Source: CAZVYJ01 sp964631565
Lineage (GTDB): Bacteria; Planctomycetota; Phycisphaerae; SM23-33
Length of the DNA: 64,000 nucleotides
Assembly (NCBI GenBank): GCA_964631565.1
Contig: CAZVYJ010000003.1
Coordinates: 1-64,000 of the forward strand
Direction of reading: 5' to 3'
Both the position numbers and the translations under genes were made by a program. Each line of letters begins with the position of its first letter. The stretch's first letter is position 1. Below are positions 18,772 to 25,962 of this stretch, piece after piece. The notes beneath the pieces are model-generated. The model was given only the letters and a program-made list of their open reading frames with translations, made no database searches and was not told the origin of the DNA.

Positions 18772-20069
18772 TTACAGATTTATCGCGACGATTTTCGGGG
18801 CGGGCATGCCGTTGAAATTCGTCGCGCTTGCGGTGGTGTATGCGCCGATGTTCTGGCTGTAGAGCAGGTCGCCCAGCTGCAGGCTGGCGGGCAATTTCTC
18901 GGCTGAGGATATTACGTCCAGCGCGTCGCACGTCGGGCCGAACACGGTGCATATCTCGCTGCGGCCGCGCCTGAACGGCTTCAGGTGGTACTGGCAGTGG
19001 TCGAACAGCACGCCCGAGAACGTACCGTACACGCCGTCATTGACATAGTAGCAGGTTTTTCCGTCGCGGACGGCCTTGCCGATTATCTCAACGACCAGCG
19101 TGGCGGCCGTCGCGACCATGAACCGCCCCGGCTCGGCGAGTATCTCGATTTCCGGCGGGAACAGGCGGTCGAACTCCGCGTTCAGCACGCCGGCCAACTC
19201 CCTGAACGGGCGGACCTGGTGGTCGTAGGGGGCGGGGAAGCCGCCGCCGATGTCAAGTATGCGTATCTGCTGATAGCCGCGCGCCCACGCCTCGCGGAAC
19301 ACGCCGTCGGCGATTTCCAGCGCCTGGACGTAATTCTGCCAGTTGGTGCACTGGCTGCCGACGTGAAAGCTGACGCCCTCGACTGTCAGGCCGGCCTTGA
19401 AGGCCTTGGCGATGAGGTCCACCGCGTTCCCGGGCGACGCGCCGAACTTCGATGAAAGCTCGACAATCGAGCCGGTGTTCGGCACGTTCAGGCGGAGAAT
19501 AAGCCCGGCGTTCGGCGCGAAGCGCTTTATCTTGCCGATTTCCGCCTCGTTGTCGTATGTGACAAGCGGCTTGTATTTGTCGAGCTGCCTGAGCGTCTCG
19601 TTATCCTTGATGGGATTGGCGTAGATGATTTTGTCCCATATCCAGTCCTGCCGCTTCCTGGCNNNNNNNNNNNNNNNNNNNNNNNNNNNNNNNNNNNNNN
19701 NNNNNNNNNNNNNNNNNNNNNNNNNNNNNNNNNNNNNNNNNNNNNNNNNNNNNNNNNNNNNNTGATGGGATTGGCGTAGATGATTTTGTCCCATATCCAG
19801 TCCTGCCGCTTCCTGGCAGGCATGTTGCGAATGTTTTCGTAGACGGCCATGAACTCCGGAAACGATGCGACGTCGAAACTCGAACCGGCCTCGAACAACG
19901 TGCGGATAATCTGTTTGTCCGCGTTGGCCTTGACCGCGTAGTAAGGCTGCACGCGAGGCAGGTGTTTGCGGAACATCTCGAAATTCCGCCGCAGCACGTC
20001 GTGATTCACCACGAAAATGGGCGTTCCATGCTGCGCAACAAGCTTTTTGAGTTCGGTTAAAGTCGGCAT
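18772..20069 (-). CDS. PLP-dependent (fold III) ornithine/lysine-type decarboxylase, split by an assembly gap
   Basis: The reading frame is interrupted by 100 N. Removing the N run and one copy of the 55-bp duplicated flank deletes 155 bases and leaves exactly 381 codons (380 residues) with continuous sequence through NPIKDNETLRQL. Motifs: PLP lysine Lys47 in YYAVKAN; VEGVSFHVGSQC; ILDIGGGFP; EPGRFMVA; and FGPTCDALDVI, which carries the active-site Cys typical of eukaryotic-type ornithine decarboxylases. The substrate could be ornithine, lysine or a carboxy-polyamine; I favour a diamine-producing decarboxylase because the upstream gene is deoxyhypusine-synthase-like, which uses polyamines. 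ATG with AGGA ten bases upstream. Confidence 0.88.
19608..19662. repeat. Left copy of a 55-bp contig-end duplication
   Basis: Bases 19608-19662 are identical to 19763-19817 and directly border the N run. The two copies are the overlapping ends of adjacent contigs, not a genomic repeat. Confidence 0.95.
19663..19762. other. Scaffold gap (100 N)
   Basis: Exactly 100 undetermined bases, the conventional placeholder size for a gap of unknown length. The flanks overlap by 55 bp, so the true gap is probably minus 55. Confidence 0.99.
19763..19817. repeat. Right copy of the 55-bp contig-end duplication
   Basis: Identical to 19608-19662. Keeping only one copy restores the decarboxylase frame. Confidence 0.95.
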
Positions 20070-20135
20070 CTTGCTGTAGTCCTGAGTCCAAAAGAATCTT
20101 CGGAATCCGGTTAGTTCAATAACTTCAAATTTTTC

Positions 20136-20161
20136 GGTGGCGACCTTCCCAGGTCGCCACC
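20136..20161. repeat. Perfect hairpin, 11-bp arms
   Basis: GGTGGCGACCT-TCCC-AGGTCGCCACC, between the two polyamine genes. There is no T-tract on either side, so it is not a classical terminator. It could be a processing, attenuation or REP-like element. Confidence 0.85.
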
Positions 20162-20178
20162 TCCCTGAAGCGTTTTAA

Positions 20179-20198
20179 CGCGGCCCGTACGGGCCGCG
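20179..20198. repeat. Perfect 20-bp palindrome
   Basis: CGCGGCCCGTACGGGCCGCG lies 17 bases after the first hairpin and 18 bases from the end of the deoxyhypusine-synthase-like gene. Two very stable hairpins in 63 bases suggest a transcript-level control or stability element. Confidence 0.85.
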
Positions 20199-20215
20199 CG
20201 ATAATCATTAATCGG

Positions 20216-21385
20216 TTAGTAAAGCGGCGTCGCTTCCGGGTTATGCTTGAAATACTCCTTCGTCAGTCTGGCCATGAGCTTGTCCTGTTTGTCGTACAGC
20301 CGCTTGAGCTTCCGCTTCGGCCGACTGGCCAGTGCGTAGCTTGTAAGCAGCGGCATGGCCACCGTCGAGTCAACGTAGCAGACCACCGCGTCGGGCAACT
20401 GGTTCGGGTCTACCTTGCCCCAGCTTACCGCCTCGGACGGCGTCGCGCCAGACAGGCCGCCGGTGTCGGGGCGCGCGTCGGTGAACTGCAGGAAGTAATC
20501 GTGGCCGTTTTCCTTGATGTTGAGCACTTCCTGTATCTGCGGCTCGGTCTGGAGCGTGAAATTCTTCGGCGAGCCGCCGCCTACCAGCACGACACCGGTT
20601 TTCTTTTTGCGGAGCTTTGCGTCCAGCACGATAGCCGTCGTGTAGTTTACGTCGATGCTCGGATTGACCCGCAGCTTGTTGCCGCGAAGCTCCGTGCCGG
20701 CGACGTTCATGCCGATTGTCGAATCTCCGGGCGACGGGCAGAAGCAGGGCACACCGGCCCGGTACGCAGCCGCGAGAAACGACGCGTTCTTTACGCCCGT
20801 CTGCTTCTCGAACTCGTTGCAGTACTTGCCGAGCAGATGATGCAGCTCAGCCGTGCCCATTTCTTTCTGGAATTCCGGCTGAATGAGAATCTTGCGGAGC
20901 GTGTCGTCGGTCCGCATCAGAACGTCGTTGTAGTCGAGGAATATGTCATATATGCGGACCACGCCGACCTTCCGCAGGTCCGGGTCGCCCACGAAGGCCG
21001 ATCCCTTGTAGAGCGGCAGGTTCATCGCGTGGTGCATGTCATGGTAGAGGTTCGCGCCGGTGGCGACGATCCAGTCGACGAAGCCGGCGTTGATGAGCGG
21101 AACTATTACCGACGAGCCCAGCCCGGCCGGCGTCAGCGCGCCCGCGAGGCTCATGCCGACAGTCACGTCGTCATCGGCGAGCATCCGCTCGACGAACAGG
21201 TGGCAGCCTTCCTGCAGCCGCGCGGCGTTATAGGCGAGAAAAGACTTGTCGATGAGTTCGGCCAGCTTCTCCTTGCCGGTAATCGGCTTGGGAAGAATAC
21301 GCTTGCCGGAGAGGTACTTCTCTTTCCCCTTGCAGAACTTGTGCGGGTACTTGCTGACGAAGTTTTTCGGTAGTTTTATCGACAT
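20216..21385 (-). CDS. Deoxyhypusine-synthase-like enzyme (probable polyamine aminobutyl transferase)
   Basis: 389 residues; AAGGAG about eleven bases before the ATG. Strong resemblance to the deoxyhypusine synthase fold: MSLAGALTPAGLGSSVIVPL, DWIVATGANLYHDMHHA (NAD site), VVLVGGGSPKNF with Lys274 at the position of the catalytic lysine, and SGATPSEAVSWGKVD. Bacteria have no eIF5A, so bacterial homologues are thought to transfer the aminobutyl group to a small amine instead, for example forming homospermidine or a related triamine. The downstream gene is an ornithine/lysine-type decarboxylase that could supply the diamine. NAD-dependent and cytoplasmic by family. Which amine it joins cannot be read from the sequence. 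Confidence 0.9.
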   Translation of the reverse strand: MSIKLPKNFVSKYPHKFCKGKEKYLSGKRILPKPITGKEKLAELIDKSFLAYNAARLQEGCHLFVERMLADDDVTVGMSLAGALTPAGLGSSVIVPLINAGFVDWIVATGANLYHDMHHAMNLPLYKGSAFVGDPDLRKVGVVRIYDIFLDYNDVLMRTDDTLRKILIQPEFQKEMGTAELHHLLGKYCNEFEKQTGVKNASFLAAAYRAGVPCFCPSPGDSTIGMNVAGTELRGNKLRVNPSIDVNYTTAIVLDAKLRKKKTGVVLVGGGSPKNFTLQTEPQIQEVLNIKENGHDYFLQFTDARPDTGGLSGATPSEAVSWGKVDPNQLPDAVVCYVDSTVAMPLLTSYALASRPKRKLKRLYDKQDKLMARLTKEYFKHNPEATPLY

Positions 21386-21501
21386 TTCTGAATTAGCTCC
21401 TTTTGGATTTCATTCCAGGCCGGGCAGTATATCTGCGCCCCGCGGGACGGTCAACGGGCAGCGGCTGCGGAAGGGCGCATTGCCTGCGAATTTCGGACCG
21501 A

Positions 21502-22155
21502 TTACATGCCGGCGGCCTGGCTTTGCTGCAGTTGCACCACCCAGGCCGGGGTTTCGGCGAGGAAGGCCCGCAGTATCCGGGCGCGGGTGAAGTAGTAAAG
21601 CGAGTTAATCCCCTGGAAGATGACCGTGGCGGCAATCAGCGAGCCGTACACAATCACTGTAAGCGTTTTGTAAAGGTCGCCGATATCGCCGAGCATCTGC
21701 TTCAGCATAGGCTCCCTTTGCATGGCCTCTTCATACGGGTTGGGTCCCAACAGTCCGACGGCCATCATCCACGCCGCGTAGGCGATAATCAGCACCATCA
21801 TCGCCAGCTGGTTGAAGCCCAGGGCGAATGGGGCGCGGGTATTGAACTGCAGCAACATCTTGCGTCCGCGGGACTCGTTCCACGCGACGGCCCCCAGGCC
21901 GACGCCCATAACCAGCGCGACCCAGTCGAATTCGCCGAACGCCGCTTCGCCGGCTGCACACAGCAGCGACAGGCCGCTGAATACGCCGGCGCATATCATA
22001 TTGAATTTCGCCAGCCCGGCGGCCGAGCGGAGCTTTCCTGCCCGCTGGTTGGCCGCCGCCACGATTTGCATGTGCTCAGGCGTCAGCGGGCCGCTTGGCG
22101 GCGCCGGTGTTGCCGATTCCGGTATCTGTGGCGGCTGGTTGTTCATGCTTGTCAT
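21502..22155 (-). CDS. Hypothetical integral membrane protein
   Basis: 217 residues. A proline-rich cytoplasmic N-terminus of about 45 residues is followed by four hydrophobic segments: FNMICAGVFSGLSLLCAAG; VALVMGVGLGAVAW; LAMMVLIIAYAAWMMAVGLL; VIVYGSLIAATVIFQGINSL. I do not recognise the family. No Shine-Dalgarno is visible, and CATAAT lies about a dozen bases upstream of the ATG, so it may be leaderless. It follows a URO-D-like gene by 52 bases and may be the last gene of the GH2/GH127 cluster transcript. Confidence 0.65.
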   Translation of the reverse strand: MTSMNNQPPQIPESATPAPPSGPLTPEHMQIVAAANQRAGKLRSAAGLAKFNMICAGVFSGLSLLCAAGEAAFGEFDWVALVMGVGLGAVAWNESRGRKMLLQFNTRAPFALGFNQLAMMVLIIAYAAWMMAVGLLGPNPYEEAMQREPMLKQMLGDIGDLYKTLTVIVYGSLIAATVIFQGINSLYYFTRARILRAFLAETPAWVVQLQQSQAAGM

Positions 22156-22207
22156 AGTATTCGCATTATGTGCATCGACTGACCTGATCTAACACTTTGT
22201 CGCTGAT

Positions 22208-23275
22208 CTATTCATGCCTGCCGGGTTTCCATTTGGCCGCCATGGCCAGCACATCCTTTCCGGCCTGAACGCTGGGCGCATTCACCTGCACGAACATGCC
22301 GTGCGGGTCCAGTTCGTCGAAAACCCGCTGGGCGTTGGTGTGCAGAATCCATACGTAAGCGGCCTTTCCGGACTCCTGAATTCGTCGAGCCATCCGGATG
22401 ACGTCGTCTATGCCTTCCTGCGGGCTGCGCGTGTATTGGATGGCATGCAGGCCGGGCATTCGTGCAATTGCGGGCAGATGGCGGGCTGCGTCCGGACCGT
22501 CCAGATGATAGATGCTGTATTCGCATGAGCGGATCATCTCGGTGAACTCGCTGACCATCCATGTTTCAAAGTCGCGCGGGCCTATAAGACATGTGAAATC
22601 CGCGCTCCAGTAGTTAATTCGTCCCGGCGCCCAGATGCAGGGCATGGTAACCGTGCCGTTCTGCACGCCGGCGGTATCGTCCCACACTGACCTGACGATG
22701 TACTTGTGCCCCTCGATGGCCTGCGCCTGGGCTGCGCGAATAGCGGGGCGGGCCTCCTCGAGAACGAGTTCCATCAGAAAATCCTCGTACCCGCGCATCG
22801 ACGCCATTGCGTCCATCGCACCGAAAAAACCCTGCGTCTGCACAAAGTACCTGCCCTTGGCGGCTTCTGCGAGGGCCTTGTTGACGTTGAGGTAACGCCG
22901 GACCCACACGTTCCGGCGGTCGAACCGGTAATCGGCCCACTGCCGCCAGTCGGTGATGGTGGGATCGACCCAGACAGTCTGGTTGCCGAATCGTCCGTTT
23001 CCGCCCCAGGCCGGATACAGCAGATTGCCGGGCGAACAGGCCACAGGCAGGGCGTCGCCGCCGTACCATGTGTTGGCGATAGTCGCCAGCGAAACAGCGA
23101 CATTGAATTCCGGGTCCGCCAGCAGCTGCTCGTCGTCGCGGGCTTGGGGGACTGGAACCGGTTTGTCTACCGGCGCGGTTACGGCGACGGGCGGCCGATC
23201 CTCAATCTCCCGCTGCCAGAATGCCCGGTGGCGCTTAAGAATGCCGTCGAGATCGTCCAAATCGTCAAGGAACAC
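22208..23275 (-). CDS. URO-D/MtaA-like methyltransferase superfamily protein
   Basis: 355 residues. The start is GTG at 23275, preceded by AAAGGAG at eight bases; a longer open frame overlaps the neighbouring GH127 and is rejected. The TIM-barrel layout resembles uroporphyrinogen decarboxylase-like methyltransferases; YHLDG (His257-x-Asp259) occupies the place of the zinc-binding His-x-Cys of MtaA/MtbA-type enzymes. Heme synthesis is unlikely: this is a divergent copy, four related genes occur in the window, and the gene follows GH2 and GH127 by 61 bases on one strand. Methyl transfer involving a corrinoid or another cofactor is family-based inference; the Cys-to-Asp change leaves the chemistry open. 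Confidence 0.75.
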   Translation of the reverse strand: MFLDDLDDLDGILKRHRAFWQREIEDRPPVAVTAPVDKPVPVPQARDDEQLLADPEFNVAVSLATIANTWYGGDALPVACSPGNLLYPAWGGNGRFGNQTVWVDPTITDWRQWADYRFDRRNVWVRRYLNVNKALAEAAKGRYFVQTQGFFGAMDAMASMRGYEDFLMELVLEEARPAIRAAQAQAIEGHKYIVRSVWDDTAGVQNGTVTMPCIWAPGRINYWSADFTCLIGPRDFETWMVSEFTEMIRSCEYSIYHLDGPDAARHLPAIARMPGLHAIQYTRSPQEGIDDVIRMARRIQESGKAAYVWILHTNAQRVFDELDPHGMFVQVNAPSVQAGKDVLAMAAKWKPGRHE

Positions 23276-23336
23276 CCGACTTTCTCCTTTATGGATTGGT
23301 TTCTGCCGCGCAGTGTTCTTTATACAAAAATTCTCC

Positions 23337-25784
23337 TCACGGCCGAAAACTCCGCAGCGGATTTTCGCGCGTGAACTCATTGGACGTTTCGCCGTGGAAA
23401 TGCACTCGCAGCCACGATACATAAAATGTTCCGGTAGCGCCGGCGCTGGCAAAATCGCAGAGGCGGACTGTTTTGCCGTCGGCGGCCTTCACCTCGCACA
23501 GTATCCACGGCTTGGGCGCGATGGCGAAATCCACCAGTTTCGGCGACATGCCTTTCGCATTCATGACGGTAAGCTCATCGACGCCTTCGTTGTATCGCGG
23601 GTCGTATGTCAGCAGAATCGGCCCGCGGTATATCGACGTCACCATGTTGCCGGCTACGGGCGTTTCCCAGCCGGCGTTAATGAACCACCGCGTGTTCCAG
23701 AACCACAACACGTCGAAGAACCGCTCTTTCGGCAGCGACATCGCGATTATGTTGCGGCCCTTGTGCAGCGAAATATCCGCCGACAGATTCCGCACATGCC
23801 AGGGGTTTTCCGTGTTGGGCGGCATCGGCACGCCCTTGCCGTTGACGAACAGAGTGACTCCGGCGCTTGCGGCGAATGTCAGCCGCAGCTTTTGGTCGGC
23901 TGGGCTGTCGTATTCGGCGAAGGCGTATGCAATCTGCGGCCGGTCCCTCTCGTCTATCGCCCTGTCCAGGTCGACGCAGCCGTCTTTGGCCTGTTCTATA
24001 ATCGGCTTGAGCGTGTTCTGCTCGCCGATGGTCTTGCCGGCCTCGGCGGCCGCGTTTTTCTCGAAGTCCGTCGTGGTGTACGTCATCGTTTTCGGAATTT
24101 CCGTCGCGGCGGCGACCTGTTCGTCAAGCTCCTTGCGCTGCTTGTCGGTGAAACCTTCGACCGGGCCGAACAGCGTCCACTTCGCGTTCCACGACGCCGG
24201 CTGCATCGCCTGCCGGTACACCCAGAAATGCGGCGTAAAGTCGAACTCGATGGCGACTTTGTCGCCTGCGGTCCACTTGCGGTCGAGTTTCAGATACTCG
24301 CCCGCGACGGCCGGGACGGCCTGCCCGTTGACGCTCACGGATGTTTTCGCCGACCAGGCCGGTATTCGCAGCGCGAGCGTGAACTGTTGCGATTTTTGCG
24401 GGCTGACGGTGAGATTTATCTTATTGCCGACCGGGTAATCGGTTTCCTGCGTGAGCGTGGCGTAGTTTCCGTCCGGCAGCGAGGCGCCCATTTCGCACGG
24501 GCCGTAATAGTTCAGGACAAGCCCTTCGCTGTTGCGCATCAGCGCCCACTCGCACGTCATTGCGATTGCCCGCGGCCCGTTGACCGAGCAGCAGTTCAGC
24601 CGCGGCCCGCCCGGATCGCCGCACTGCAGGCTGGGATAGCGAATGCCGTCCATCGGCGTGTCGTACGTGACCCATTGGCCGGTGTATGACATCAGGCCGA
24701 GGCCGGAGTTGAACATCGAAAGCTCAAGCTCGTCGGCGACGCGCGGGTCGCCGGTCAGCCGCAGCATGTCAACCGACATGGCCATCCATGCGACGGTGCA
24801 GCAGGTTTCGATTGCCCCAGGCGAGTAGGGGTCGCCGTGGGCGGCCTCACGCGAGCTGAACCCGCCGTTGTTGTGCCGGTCGCACTTTGCCATGCTCCAC
24901 CAGAGCTGCTCGAACGCCTTGCGGTAGTTCTCGTCGCCGGTGATGTAGTAAAGCTCGGCGATTCCCATTATCGGGTGCAGGCTTTCCCATCGCGGGCGCG
25001 GAGTCTGGAAAAACTCCCTGCCGGCGAGCGCCGCCCTCACATAGTCTCCCGCCTCCGGAAACTCCTTCTCGATTTCCATCGCCAGGTCGAGATATCGCTT
25101 CTCGCCGGTTTTTTCGTAAAGCAGGCACAGCGAGTGGATGGGGGCCATGTTCATTTCCTGCGAGCCGGTATCCACGATTCGCACCTTGGTGTTAAGGAAG
25201 CGGTCGCACAGCATGTCGCCGATTTTCTCGGCGCACTTCAGGGCCGCGGCGTCCTGAGTCTGCTCGTGCCACAGCAGCAGGCCGAGCATGATGTGGTAAT
25301 GGCCCCATGCGTCCCACGTGCCTTGCTTGAACTGCATGTCCGCCGGCCATGGGCCGAGGTAGCCGTCTTTGGCCTGCAGACTGACAAGCTCCGCGACGAA
25401 CGACTTGAGATGCTCCAGTAGCTTTTTGTCGTGCGTGAGCTTGTATGTCTGCACGGCGTGGGTCAGATACTTGCCCGCGTATTCGCCTATCCACGGGAAC
25501 GGCCTGACCGCGCCGTCAAACTGCCTGACGAGCGGCTTGCGGTTCTGCGTGCGGAACATCTCCAGCATCTGCGGGTTGGCTTGCGGGGCGGGAATGATCC
25601 ACTGGTCGGTGACGGCTTCGAGCCGCCGCCCAAGCTCGCCGCCCATTTTGTATCGGGCGTTCGGGATGGACTCCATCGCCGGGTGCTTCTGCAGCGGCGA
25701 GGCGGCCGATTGCTGCGCCGCTGCGAATCCGGCGGCGATGACGATAACGGCGACAATCGCCAGGATATGAAGTTCTGCCGACAT
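23337..25784 (-). CDS. Secreted GH127 (DUF1680) glycosidase with inserted domain
   Basis: 815 residues, with a signal peptide (MSAELHILAIVAVIVIAAGF then AAAQQ); AAGGAAC upstream of the ATG. The catalytic barrel aligns with the cytoplasmic GH127 at 6001-7857 and keeps the Zn/nucleophile residues Glu326-x-Cys328 (GAIETCC) and Cys398-Cys399 (LNCCSVN). It is about 200 residues longer because of an insert near residues 530-740 (LTFAASAGVTLFVNGKGVPM), a beta-sandwich like a carbohydrate-binding or PA14-type module. It likely removes arabinofuranose-like residues outside the cytoplasm. It lies in a leftward unit with GH2 upstream and a URO-D-like gene downstream. Confidence 0.9.
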   Translation of the reverse strand: MSAELHILAIVAVIVIAAGFAAAQQSAASPLQKHPAMESIPNARYKMGGELGRRLEAVTDQWIIPAPQANPQMLEMFRTQNRKPLVRQFDGAVRPFPWIGEYAGKYLTHAVQTYKLTHDKKLLEHLKSFVAELVSLQAKDGYLGPWPADMQFKQGTWDAWGHYHIMLGLLLWHEQTQDAAALKCAEKIGDMLCDRFLNTKVRIVDTGSQEMNMAPIHSLCLLYEKTGEKRYLDLAMEIEKEFPEAGDYVRAALAGREFFQTPRPRWESLHPIMGIAELYYITGDENYRKAFEQLWWSMAKCDRHNNGGFSSREAAHGDPYSPGAIETCCTVAWMAMSVDMLRLTGDPRVADELELSMFNSGLGLMSYTGQWVTYDTPMDGIRYPSLQCGDPGGPRLNCCSVNGPRAIAMTCEWALMRNSEGLVLNYYGPCEMGASLPDGNYATLTQETDYPVGNKINLTVSPQKSQQFTLALRIPAWSAKTSVSVNGQAVPAVAGEYLKLDRKWTAGDKVAIEFDFTPHFWVYRQAMQPASWNAKWTLFGPVEGFTDKQRKELDEQVAAATEIPKTMTYTTTDFEKNAAAEAGKTIGEQNTLKPIIEQAKDGCVDLDRAIDERDRPQIAYAFAEYDSPADQKLRLTFAASAGVTLFVNGKGVPMPPNTENPWHVRNLSADISLHKGRNIIAMSLPKERFFDVLWFWNTRWFINAGWETPVAGNMVTSIYRGPILLTYDPRYNEGVDELTVMNAKGMSPKLVDFAIAPKPWILCEVKAADGKTVRLCDFASAGATGTFYVSWLRVHFHGETSNEFTRENPLRSFRP

Positions 25785-25878
25785 TACAAAGGTTCCTTAT
25801 GTGACGAGAATCTGCCGGATTTGCAAAGCCGGCCGGCAATAATAAAAGTGCGCAATAACCACAAAAAGGCGGCAATGC

Positions 25879-25919
25879 AGTATATACCATCCGGCAATGC
25901 CGGGGTGAAGCATATACCA
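25879..25919. promoter_or_regulatory. Direct repeats around a palindrome upstream of GH127
   Basis: AGTATATACCA (25879-25889) and AGCATATACCA (25909-25919) are direct repeats 30 bp apart, about three helical turns. Between them lies the perfect palindrome CCGGCA-A-TGCCGG (25891-25903). They sit about 95-135 bases upstream of the secreted GH127 start. The layout fits binding sites of an activator, but no promoter consensus is clear. Confidence 0.5.
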
Positions 25920-25962
25920 CACGCCGCCGATTGTGTAATGTAAGACCGGTGAAAATAAGACT

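Noticed and set aside
18754..18772. A terminator between the convergent GH36 and decarboxylase genes
   Set aside because: Only 17 bases separate the stops and no stem-loop is visible.
19663..19762. The N run hiding an insertion sequence or a domain in the decarboxylase
   Set aside because: The flanks overlap by 55 bp and the collapsed frame is complete and of family length.
22208..23275. Genuine uroporphyrinogen decarboxylase (hemE) for heme synthesis
   Set aside because: It is divergent, occurs in four related copies beside sugar genes and lacks the heme gene context.
23276..23452. An N-terminal extension of the URO-D-like gene starting at 23452
   Set aside because: It would overlap the end of the GH127 gene; AAAGGAG before GTG 23275 marks the true start.
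24963..25000. Identical 32 bp (CCCATTATCGGGTGCAGGCT...) in the two GH127 genes as a conversion tract
   Set aside because: It encodes the strongly conserved RWESLHPIMG motif; such short identity is expected from conservation, unlike the 230-bp block.
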